From Cyclobacteriaceae bacterium YHN15 (lineage in GTDB: Bacteria > Bacteroidota > Bacteroidia > Cytophagales > Cyclobacteriaceae): DNA of 64,000 nucleotides. Both the position numbers and the translations under genes were made by a program. Under the pieces are notes generated by a model that saw only the letters and a list, made by a program, of their open reading frames with translations, made no database searches and was not told the origin of the DNA. The DNA is taken from NCBI GenBank assembly GCA_003797895.1, contig RKQB01000003.1:186001-250000 (forward strand). The letters are read 5' to 3'. Positions 36,550 through 45,200 of this stretch are shown in pieces (positions within the stretch are counted from its first letter, which is position 1; every line of letters begins with the position of its first letter).

Positions 36550-36816
36550 TTATAATTTCACTTCTAATGACATGGTAATGGGTTCCAGTACCGTATGAAG
36601 ATCTTTAATATGTTTATTTTTTGGATCGTTGATAATTGCTCCTAATTTTTCAATATCATCTGTATCAACCACTAACAATATGGAGTTGGGGTCATCCGCA
36701 TCCTGAAAGGTTCTGAATCCATTGGACGCTGGAGCGAATAGCATTTCCCTATCTGCATAGCCTTTTAGCCAAGCATCGATATCACCTACTTTATGACGAA
36801 ATACATAAGTTGCCAT
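36550..36816 (-). CDS. Small dimeric alpha/beta-barrel (ABM-like) protein
   Basis: 88 residues, no signal peptide. The layout YVFRHKVGDIDAWLKGYAD, FRTFQDADDPNSILLVVD and a C-terminal strand suits a ferredoxin-like dimeric barrel, as in antibiotic-biosynthesis monooxygenase-like proteins. Function unknown. It heads the run toward the RidA and SnoaL-like genes, and dyad motif copy A lies 167 bases upstream, so this group is probably controlled by it. Confidence 0.65.
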   Translation of the reverse strand: MATYVFRHKVGDIDAWLKGYADREMLFAPASNGFRTFQDADDPNSILLVVDTDDIEKLGAIINDPKNKHIKDLHTVLEPITMSLEVKL

Positions 36817-37150
36817 TATTTTTAAGTTTAAAATTTTGCCTACTCTAGACGGTTTTCAGCTTTCCCGCTGATAACTATTTCTTTTTGAAATCCCAACAGC
36901 GTTGGCTTATCTTTTGCCAATCCAAAATTCTGTTGGTTATACATTGAAGCTAATTTTTATTTTATTCAACACGAAATCATCAAGGACGAAACCATCCCTT
37001 TTCTGTCCCAAGGCCATGATTTACTTTCCCAATGAAAAAAAGGGCTTTGGCAAAAGGATTTCTTCCTATGCCTCTACCCTATTTTTATCAACTAATTCGC
37101 AATTGCCCGAGTTGGCTACACTGCTTTATTAAAATGGATTGCCCATTACT
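36817..37150. promoter_or_regulatory. Intergenic region holding dyad motif copy A
   Basis: 334 bases. Open frames here are short and lack family features; I do not call a gene. The notable content is the dyad motif listed separately at 36984-37030. Confidence 0.5.
36984..37030 (-). promoter_or_regulatory. Dyad motif copy A
   Basis: GGAC at 36984-36987 and GTCC at 37005-37008 (25-base dyad, 17-base interior), then 9 bases, then GATTTACTTTCCC at 37018-37030. Spacing is identical to copies B, C and D. It lies 167 bases upstream of the minus-strand ABM-like gene. Confidence 0.7.
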
Positions 37151-37918
37151 TTACTTGGTGGGATTGCTTATGTCCTTATCCAAGGTGTAGATATAGTTCC
37201 AAGTGTTTTGGACGGAAGATCGGAATGCTGCCTGCAGTTCATCTCTCTTAGCCTTGCCTGCATTTTTTTCAACCGTTTGCCAAACTGCCTCCTGAACGAT
37301 GTCCATAGCTGCATAATCTTTGTATGGCATTACAAAGTGAAAACTTGGACTTTCGGGGTCTCTAGTTAGCCATTGATACCAATAGCCACGGTTTGACACA
37401 TTGGCGTTTTTACGGATTTCTTCCACTTCTTTGACTACTTCCATCATCCTGTGGCCGTTTGTAGGATCCAAGTCGTAAAAAGTAACCCTGATCATTTCTT
37501 CTGTAAGTGGGGTTCCTTTGCTTATACCTAGTTGAAATCGGGTCACATGGGAGGTCGCTTTATCGACATGCGGATTGATCAGCGTCCTGGCAAGGTCTTG
37601 GCATTTTTTTCCAGACTCATCGGTTTTGTCCATTTCAGCCCAGTTTGCCATATCTGAAGCAAGGACAAAGACACTTCCTTCTCCCTGTTGTCTTCGCCAC
37701 ATCCTCCAAGTCCAATCACCGTTGTTTTCAAGGTAACAGGCTTTCCAAGCTTTGATACCTTCCCTAAATTGCATTTCATGTCCTGGCTTGATGGTAAATT
37801 CGGTCACTGACATCAATGGACCGAGTGGCTCAGTTTGGGCGAAAGAGTTTGATAGTACAGTCCAATTAAGAACAATTCCCAATGACATAATAATAAAATA
37901 ATTCATTCTTTTTTTCAT
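37151..37918 (-). CDS. Secreted protein of unknown function, possibly tandem dimeric-barrel fold
   Basis: 255 residues with a signal peptide (cleavage near SFAQ, residue 28). After it, MSVTEFTIKPGHEMQFREGIKAW resembles the first strand-helix of antibiotic-monooxygenase/NIPSNAP-like domains, and two such units could fit (residues about 35-140 and 150-245). The DWTWRMWRRQQ segment is Trp/Arg-rich. I do not recognise the family with certainty. Dyad motif copy B lies 105 bases upstream, linking its control to the ABM-like gene. Confidence 0.7.
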   Translation of the reverse strand: MKKRMNYFIIMSLGIVLNWTVLSNSFAQTEPLGPLMSVTEFTIKPGHEMQFREGIKAWKACYLENNGDWTWRMWRRQQGEGSVFVLASDMANWAEMDKTDESGKKCQDLARTLINPHVDKATSHVTRFQLGISKGTPLTEEMIRVTFYDLDPTNGHRMMEVVKEVEEIRKNANVSNRGYWYQWLTRDPESPSFHFVMPYKDYAAMDIVQEAVWQTVEKNAGKAKRDELQAAFRSSVQNTWNYIYTLDKDISNPTK

Positions 37919-38024
37919 GGTTATATTGATTAAGGTTGTTTTAACTTACTTTAGATTGATTGTTAGATTGATTAAAAATTATGAAACAATGTCATTTTTT
38001 TTTATCTCATTACAGAGGCGATTG

Positions 38025-38070
38025 GGACTAACCTATTCCAAAATTGTCCCAAGACATTGATTTATTTCCC
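38025..38070 (-). promoter_or_regulatory. Dyad motif copy B
   Basis: GGAC at 38025-38028 (preceded by G), GTCC at 38046-38049 (followed by C), 9 bases, then GATTTATTTCCC at 38059-38070. Located between the end of the TonB-receptor-type gene and the start of the secreted protein gene at 37918; only the latter can be its target in the common orientation. Confidence 0.72.
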
Positions 38071-38088
38071 GGAGAAAAAATAATTTAC

Positions 38089-40506
38089 TTAATTGGTAAC
38101 CCTTCTTTGTTCCTCTTGGGATCCTACTTTTCTATTCCTTGTTCCTTTGATCTTGCTGTTACCAAACTTGTAGGTATAGGTGGCCATAAATACCCTTTTT
38201 TCAAACTTAAACCTGCCTGAAAACTCCAAATCAGCCCCCTCAAATGACCTCCAGCGCATTTGGCTGGTTTCAAAGATATCGTTACAGGAGACACGTAATG
38301 TTCCGGATTTTTCAAATTCTTTTTGGATACCCAAATTCACAAAACCTCTTGAAAGCCAATTGAAATAGCCATTGATCGTAGGTGAAATATAATAGCCCAT
38401 CAACTCAATGGTGTATTTTTTGGGAAGGGTGAAAGTATTGGTAAGCACCACTTGTATACCTTTCTGGTCGACTTCATAAATCTCTCCATTCAACTCTGAA
38501 TTGACTCTTTGATAATTTGCAGTGAAGTTATTTTGGGTTTCCCACCAGGAAGCCACTTTCAAGGGGAAAGCTACCATCATGGAAACCGTTTCACTTTGGT
38601 CAAGATTTTCCGTTCTTAAGAATACGGTATTGGTTTCTTCATCCAAAGTAGGCTGGAAGGAAGCGATTACATTTTTGTCCAAGCTATACTGCACAAAGAA
38701 TATCATACTCTTGTAAGAGTAATCTGTTTTGAAGGTGTTGGTATAGGTAGGTAGTATATTTTCATTTCCGGCGAAAAAGGTAAAAGGGTCAGAAAAAAAC
38801 ACAAAAGGTGCCATCTGATTGAAAGTAGGACGGGTAATCCTGCGTCCATAGGACACCTGAACCAAGTTGTCAGCATTGATTTTTCTGGATAAAAATGCTG
38901 TTGGAAAGAAATCCCCGTAATGCCTGTCAACGATTTTCTCTCCTGAAACAGTAGTCAGGTTGGTTTTGGTGTTCTCGTACCTTAGTCCTGCATTCAAGGT
39001 AGTCTTTTCATCAAACTCAATTTTAGCGGTTGAAAAAGCAGCCAATATATCTTCATTGAGAAGGCCGTCATTGGTGAATTTTGGGTCAATCAACCATTCT
39101 GATCCCAATTTCTCTTCGAAGACCACGGTATTGGTGAATTTTGAAAAAGTCGCTCTGAGACCTGATTCTAGTGATACTGATTTCCCAATTTTCATAGAAT
39201 GGTTGAGATCTGTCACCCAAAGGTCAATGGGGGTATCTTTGGTAATTCTGAATTCCTCCGAACTGATCAAATCATTGGATTCATTATAATTCATAATGGT
39301 ATACCAGGAAGGATTGGAATTTTTATAAGTCAGGTAGTCTACATTGGTACTGATAACCTGTCCGTTTTGGAATGTATGCTGAAGATTGATATTGCCCATA
39401 ATATGGCTCCATTTATTGATTTCTACCGTAGTCATCCTAATTAGGGTATCGGGGGAAATGGAATAATTAGATTTTGTGGTATTGGGTGCTGTAAGGTCCC
39501 AACGGTTATTATAGCCACTGACCAATCCGCTCAGTATTGTTTTGCTGCTTAACTTGTAATCAAATCCTGCCTGGTAATTGATGGATTTTCTAGTGGAAAA
39601 TCGATCGGTGTCTGTTGCGATTCCAATGTCTTCAAATCCGTTGTTGTTACCTCTAAAGGCTTCCCATTCTGCAACTTGATCTACATAAGTCGCAGACAAA
39701 ATCCCAAACCAGCTGAATTTGGGGCCTTGATGATTGAGACTGAAGCTCATATTACCATTATAGCCAGATCCATAACCTTGGCCTATGGTCAGGATACCAT
39801 TAGTGCCTATCATCGCATTGTCTTTTTTCATCACGATATTGATAAAACCTGCGTCGCCGTCAGCATCATAATTGGCAGGAGGGACTGTGATGATTTCGAT
39901 CTTTTCCACATCACTGGAATTGAGACCTGCCAACATCTGATAGGCAGCCTCTATGGGCATTCGAAACCTGTGGCCATTCATCAGGATGACAACGCCATTT
40001 TTCCCTAAAATAGAGAGAGAGTTACTCTGCCTGTTGACCATTACACCAGGAGATCTATCCAGTACATCGATGACCGACAATCCGGCAGCGGAAATGCTAT
40101 TGGCCACATTGACTACCATTTTCCCTTGTTCCAGCTCAAAAAATGGCCGGGTGGCGACAACTGTCACTTCTTCCAGGTTTTGGTCTTCCTGAACCAAAAT
40201 GAGTGTTGGTAGATTGTTTTTTTCCGTTCCCAAAAAACTGAACACTGGTGAATGGGTTTTGGCGTATCCCAGGATATGTACTTCAACAAAGTATTCCCCT
40301 TTGGGTATTTCTGAAAAAATATAGTTACCGGATTCATCTGAAATGACCCCCTTGACCATCGAGGAATCAGGCTTGTTCCAAAGTAAGACGTTTGCATAGG
40401 ACATCTCCTTAGCCTGAGCGTCATGAACTTTCCCCTGAATAATCCCCTGAGAGAATCCTTGAGAAACTATGGAAAGTAAAAGCAATAGCCCTAAAAAGGT
40501 CTTCAT
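38089..40506 (-). CDS. TonB-dependent receptor-type outer-membrane protein
   Basis: 805 residues. Signal peptide (about 19 residues), a carboxypeptidase-regulatory-like domain at about 20-105 (GKVHDAQAKEMSYANVLL), a plug domain with LEEVTVVATRPFFE and VIDVLDRSPGVMVNRQ, and a long barrel with many aromatic strands. It belongs to the outer-membrane beta-barrel branch (OMP_b-brl_3-like) in which the plug is followed by a receptor-like barrel. No SusD partner is adjacent, so glycan uptake is not implied; ligand unknown. The gene starts after a strong terminator. Confidence 0.87.
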   Translation of the reverse strand: MKTFLGLLLLLSIVSQGFSQGIIQGKVHDAQAKEMSYANVLLWNKPDSSMVKGVISDESGNYIFSEIPKGEYFVEVHILGYAKTHSPVFSFLGTEKNNLPTLILVQEDQNLEEVTVVATRPFFELEQGKMVVNVANSISAAGLSVIDVLDRSPGVMVNRQSNSLSILGKNGVVILMNGHRFRMPIEAAYQMLAGLNSSDVEKIEIITVPPANYDADGDAGFINIVMKKDNAMIGTNGILTIGQGYGSGYNGNMSFSLNHQGPKFSWFGILSATYVDQVAEWEAFRGNNNGFEDIGIATDTDRFSTRKSINYQAGFDYKLSSKTILSGLVSGYNNRWDLTAPNTTKSNYSISPDTLIRMTTVEINKWSHIMGNINLQHTFQNGQVISTNVDYLTYKNSNPSWYTIMNYNESNDLISSEEFRITKDTPIDLWVTDLNHSMKIGKSVSLESGLRATFSKFTNTVVFEEKLGSEWLIDPKFTNDGLLNEDILAAFSTAKIEFDEKTTLNAGLRYENTKTNLTTVSGEKIVDRHYGDFFPTAFLSRKINADNLVQVSYGRRITRPTFNQMAPFVFFSDPFTFFAGNENILPTYTNTFKTDYSYKSMIFFVQYSLDKNVIASFQPTLDEETNTVFLRTENLDQSETVSMMVAFPLKVASWWETQNNFTANYQRVNSELNGEIYEVDQKGIQVVLTNTFTLPKKYTIELMGYYISPTINGYFNWLSRGFVNLGIQKEFEKSGTLRVSCNDIFETSQMRWRSFEGADLEFSGRFKFEKRVFMATYTYKFGNSKIKGTRNRKVGSQEEQRRVTN

Positions 40507-40583
40507 AGCTGTGTTTAAGTTAAAATATCAAGTGAAAAATCAATTGTTTCTATTATAGGATTTTGCCAGCTCAAAAAGAATTA

Positions 40584-40620
40584 AAAACCGGGGAGACATT
40601 TCGAAAAGCCCCCCGGTTTT
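40584..40620 (-). terminator. Rho-independent terminator after the DUF4440 lipoprotein gene
   Basis: Complementary arms AAAACCGGGG (40584-40593) and CCCCGGTTTT (40611-40620) with a 17-base loop. Read on the minus strand the stem ends in a T run (TTTTTAA), 28 bases past the stop codon of the gene at 40648..41172. Confidence 0.75.
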
Positions 40621-40647
40621 CTAAAGGATAGTATTGACCGAAAAAGA

Positions 40648-41172
40648 TTAATTTTCCTTTGCGTCGTTATTACCTATATCCCTTATGCAGACATACTTTC
40701 CATCTCTCTTTTCCCAGATAGCCATATACTTACCCATGGAAGTGACTTTTCCGGAAGCATCCATTCTCGTAATTTTGCCTACTTCGGTGACAATCTTATC
40801 ATCACCAAATACTTCCAAAGTCTCATATTTTACTGTAGTACCTGCAGGTCTGGAAGCCATACTTGCTTCAATCTCCTTTTGAATGGCTGCTTTTCCAACA
40901 GCCATAGGCGTATCTCCTCCCATACTCACGGCATCGTCAGCGTAGAATGCAAGCAAAGCTGGGACATCACCTGCACTATCAGCGGCTGCCCATGCATTTT
41001 CCAATCCTTGGATTTCAGCTTTAATGGCAGCCATATCCGGTGCTGCTGCTACGGGGGCTGTTATTACTTCGGGAGCAGCCTTTTCTTCAGTAGCGGGTGG
41101 ATTGCAGGCCACACTGAAAAGAGAAAGAGCGATAAATGCTGTCACTATGCGGAAATAGTTTTTCTTGTTCAT
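40648..41172 (-). CDS. DUF4440/SnoaL-like lipoprotein
   Basis: 174 residues. The lipobox SVAC ends a lipoprotein signal; a Pro/Ala/Glu-rich linker (residues 25-48) leads to an NTF2-like domain with ENAWAAADSAGDVPALLAFY and DDAVSMGG, and the late YMAIWEKRDGKYVCIRDIGN. This is the DUF4440 pattern: a small hydrophobic-pocket protein tethered in the envelope. Dyad motif copy C lies 73 bases upstream. Its own terminator follows the stop codon, so it is monocistronic. Confidence 0.85.
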   Translation of the reverse strand: MNKKNYFRIVTAFIALSLFSVACNPPATEEKAAPEVITAPVAAAPDMAAIKAEIQGLENAWAAADSAGDVPALLAFYADDAVSMGGDTPMAVGKAAIQKEIEASMASRPAGTTVKYETLEVFGDDKIVTEVGKITRMDASGKVTSMGKYMAIWEKRDGKYVCIRDIGNNDAKEN

Positions 41173-41245
41173 TTTTCTTGGTTTTTGTTTTGGTAAGAAT
41201 TTGAATAGGATTTACCTCTTTAATTCAGTATTAAAAAAGCAACAG

Positions 41246-41292
41246 GGACGAAGCAGTACATAATATGTCCCAGCATATGGATTAATTTCCCC
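41246..41292 (-). promoter_or_regulatory. Dyad motif copy C
   Basis: GGAC at 41246-41249 (preceded by G), GTCC at 41267-41270 (followed by C), 9 bases, then GATTAATTTCCCC from 41280. It lies 73 bases before the start of the DUF4440 lipoprotein gene, the closest motif-to-gene distance after copy E. Confidence 0.72.
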
Positions 41293-41545
41293 AAGGGAAT
41301 TTTAAGTTTAAAAAAAACCGGGCATAGGCAAAAAATTCACCCAATATGCCGCCGCCCGATCTTATCAACTAAATTCTCTGTGTTTATTCAAAAAGGGTTA
41401 TTCACTGTTTTAACTTGGATATAATTAATCGCTTGGGCTACTAATGTCTTTTTAGGTTTAAAAACATAGCTCAATTGTTTTTAATTAATTGTGGTTTTTA
41501 TTTCATCAAATCTCATTTCGTTAACTGGATAAAACAAAGAATCAA

Positions 41546-41591
41546 GGACGAATGCATACAAATATTGTCCGGGTTACCTGATTTTTTTCCC
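41546..41591 (-). promoter_or_regulatory. Dyad motif copy D
   Basis: GGAC at 41546-41549, GTCC at 41567-41570, 9 bases, then GATTTTTTTCCC at 41580-41591. Same orientation as the other copies, but the nearest leftward gene is 370 bases away with copy C in between, so its target is unclear. Confidence 0.7.
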
Positions 41592-41744
41592 GAAAGACTC
41601 CAGAAACAATAATTCCTTCTCCCTTTAACTAGACCTCTTGATGTAAATCATGGTAATAACTGATTTACGTCATGATTTTTAAGTGCTTATCTGAATACCT
41701 TGAGCAAAAAAGAGGGATTCTTTTTCCATCAAAAATTTCCAGCC

Positions 41745-42107
41745 ATGAACGAACTAAAATCTCAATCAACCCTCTCTGAAGCAGAGGAGATGTTGAATAC
41801 AGCTCAGGAAGAGTTGTGCAGACCTGAAGAAGATGTGGTACACTATAATGTGTGCAAGCATGCCTATAAAGCCATAGAAAAATATATGACAGCTTATTTA
41901 ATCCAGCATGGGGTACATATTCAGAATTCAACCTCCATCAAAGAGCTGCTCAACCAATGCCGGAATATTGATCCTAATTTTAAAGATCTCGACCTCAATC
42001 CTCTGATGGATGCAGAGCATGTAGACAGATTGATGGTCAATTTGCACACTGCTCTGGAATTCATAAAGATTGCCAAACAAACACGAAGCTTGGTGGGCCT
42101 GAATTGA
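41745..42107 (+). CDS. Small helical protein, HEPN-like
   Basis: 120 residues from the ATG at 41745; a TTG at 41700 would add 15 residues but is not needed. All-helical, with YNVCKHAYKAIEKYMTAYL and later NLHTALEFIKIAKQTR, similar in outline to HEPN-domain proteins. The R-x4-6-H RNase signature is not present, so it is probably a non-catalytic HEPN or other four-helix protein. It is 127 bases before the oxidoreductase gene on the same strand; a link to it is only positional. Confidence 0.6.
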   Translation: MNELKSQSTLSEAEEMLNTAQEELCRPEEDVVHYNVCKHAYKAIEKYMTAYLIQHGVHIQNSTSIKELLNQCRNIDPNFKDLDLNPLMDAEHVDRLMVNLHTALEFIKIAKQTRSLVGLN

Positions 42108-42234
42108 ATCCCGGATCCGTTTATTTTTTTCATTTTGAAAAAATTGATTGACCCACATACAAGTCACTAACGCTGTTTTCAAAGTGGAAAACAGCCATAC
42201 TCCTTAAAAAACAATCTGACAACCCAAAACTGTC

Positions 42235-45200
42235 ATGGAAAACAAAAATAAAAACTTCAAATATCCCGGAACCAGAGTAGCAATGGACGGAAACACTGTC
42301 GCTATCATGTGTGAAAGGGAATCCTCTGATGCTGCCGGTGCCTATCCTATCACTCCCTCCACCCAAATGGGAGAATATTGGGCAGAAGAAGCGGCAAAAG
42401 GCCATTTAAACATTTCTGACAGACCTCTGATTTTCATAGAACCTGAAGGTGAACATGCTGCAGCGGCAGTAACTGCCGGGTTATCCATGACAGGTCTTCG
42501 GTCCACTAACTTTTCTTCCGGACAGGGAATTGCCTATATGCATGAGTCCCTATACGCTGCCGTAGGAAAAAGACTGACCTATATATTGAATATAGGAGCA
42601 AGAGCCATGACCAAATCCACGCTGAACGTCCATGCCGGTCATGATGATTACCATGCCATAGATGATACAGGATTTTTCCAGCTTTTCGCCAAAAAAGCAC
42701 AGCATGTGGCTGACCTCAATATTATTTCCCATAGGATCGCCGAACTCGCGCTGAATCCCGGTGTAATTGCACAGGATGGATTCCTTACCACTCACCTGAT
42801 TGAATCCCTGTTATTACCGGAACGTGAACTCATAAAAGAATACTTAGGACGTCCGGATGATATCATCGATACTCCTACCCCGGCACAGCGGATTATTTAC
42901 GGTGACAAACGCCGTAGAATCCCTGAAATATGGGATGTGGATAATCCCATGATGGCAGGTATTGTCCAGAATCAGGATTCCTATATGCAAAGTGTGGCAG
43001 CTCAAAGGCCTTTCTTTTTTGATCATATCAAGGAACTTACCGATCAGGCTTTTGAGGAGTTTTATCAACTAACCGGCAGAAAATATGGCCGGGTAATGAC
43101 TTACAAAGTGGACGATGCAGATTATCTGATTCTGGGACAGGGAAGTGTGGTTTCCAGTGCAGAAGCTGTGGTTGACTATTTAAGGAAAACAAGAGGGCTT
43201 AAAGTTGGGGTGGTGGACCTGGTGATGTTCAGACCCTTCCCTGCTGATCTCCTCGGGAATATATTGAAAGGCCGAAAAGGAGTGACGATTTTGGAAAGAC
43301 TGGATCAACCCCTGGCAGAAGACTCCCCGATTATGAGGGAAACCAGGTCCGTAATCACCAAATGTTTAGAAAACGGTAACTATAAAAAAGATAAACCTTA
43401 CCCTGAACTGGCATCTTATAGTACCAACGAAATGCCCCCTTTATTCACAGGTTCTTTTGGCATGGGTAGCCGTGACCTTCAACCTGAGGGAATTATTGGT
43501 GCCGTGGAAAACATGTTACCGGATGGTAAACACAAGAAACGTTTTTATTTATCCATAGATTTTATCAGGGAAAACGCTTTTACTCCTAAGCAAAGAGCCC
43601 ATCAGGAATCCATACAGGACGCCTATCCTTTGGTTAAGGACCTGGCAGTACACGGTTCGGAAAACCCCAACCTTATGCCAAAAGGAGCTATCACCGTAAG
43701 GTTTCACTCCATCGGTGGCTGGGGAGCAATTACAACCGGTAAAAACCTGGCTATGACCTTGTTTGACCTTTTGGGATATGATATCAAAGCCAATCCAAAA
43801 TATGGATCAGAGAAAAAAGGACAGCCTACCACCTATTACCTGGCTGCAGCCCCCGAACCGATCAATATCAACTGTGAATACTATTTTGTGGACGTGGTGC
43901 TTTCTCCTGATCCAAATGTTTTCAAGCATACCAATGCCCTGGCTGGTCTTAAAAACGGAGGAACCTTTATCATCCAAAGTGAAAAGAAAACAGCAGATGA
44001 AGTATGGGCAGATATTCCTAAACACTACCAAAAGGTAATCATTGAAAACGATATCCATATTTATTATGTAGATGGATTTAAAATTGCCAGAGAAGAAGCT
44101 ACTGATCCCGAATTACAGCTCAGGATGCAGGGTATTGCCTTCCAAGGAGCATTTTTTGCTGCCTCTCCTTTAATGGAAAAGTCAGGTCTTAGCGATTCGG
44201 CTTTACTCAAAGCGATCGAAGATCAGTTGCAGTCCAAATTCGGCAGCAAAGGCCAACGTGTGGTAGATGATAATATGAGAGTGGTCAAACGCGGATTTGA
44301 TGAAGTTTTTGAGATCAAAAATAAAATTCTGGGCGCCCAAACAGAGAAAAGCAATGGACACACTTCCCTTCCAATCCCTTCCATGCTTAAAGACAGCCCG
44401 GTCAGTGAATCCAAGCTGAGCGATATTCACCGTTTTTGGGAACAGACTGGTAATTTCTACCAAACCGGGCAAGGCAACGACAACCTGACAGATCCATTTA
44501 TCGGTCTAAGTGTGATGCCAGCTGCTTCATCCCTTTTCAGGGATATGACAGGAATACGTTTTGAACATCCCGAATGGATCGCCAACAACTGTACTGCCTG
44601 TGGCAACTGCTATACCGTCTGTCCGGATACAGCCATCCCTGGATTGGTCAGTGAATTGTCCGATGTTTTGGATACCATAATGAAAAGGGTGAAAAGAAAA
44701 CACGATAAGTTGGAGTTCTTGCCTAAAACAGTAAGACAACTGGAACCAAAGATCCGTTCTTTATTCAATGAACCCCATGATGGTGCTACTGTCAATAACC
44801 TGATCAATGAAGCCATAGACGAGTTAATTGCCCAGGAGAAAAAGGACTCTTTGCTATCCACTGAGCTGGAATGGTTCAGGGATGAATTGGGAGATTTCCA
44901 GTTTGCGCTGACCAGACCTTATTATGACCTTCATGAGAAGAAGCAAGTCAATAGTGGTGGATTATTCAGCATCACCGTCAATCCCATCACCTGTAAAGGT
45001 TGTATGGAATGTGTGGCAGTCTGTGATGATGATGCCTTGAGAATTGTTAAGCAAACCGATGATTCTGTCGCACGGCTTCGTGAAGAATGGAGCGTCTGGT
45101 CCGACCTTCCCAATACCCCTAAAAAATTCAACCGGGTAGACAACCTGGAAGAAAAAATCGGTCCCTTGGAAACCATTCTTTTGGATAAGAGTGCCTATCA

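Larger units (their letters stand above)
41173..41744. promoter_or_regulatory. 572-base gap with two dyad motif copies
   Basis: Divergent region between the DUF4440 lipoprotein (minus) and the small HEPN-like gene (plus). It contains motif copies C and D exactly 300 bases apart. Between them is a G+C-rich patch (CCGGGCATAGG... near 41318-41360) in AT-rich sequence; no ORF with protein-like features. A small RNA is possible but not supported. Confidence 0.5.

Noticed and set aside
36902..37132. Possible 76-residue ORF on the plus strand
   Set aside because: No family features, overlaps the dyad motif, and protein composition looks random; treated as intergenic.
38089..40506. Polysaccharide utilisation locus around the TonB-receptor-type gene
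   Set aside because: No SusD homologue and no carbohydrate-active enzyme adjacent; neighbours are small unknown proteins.
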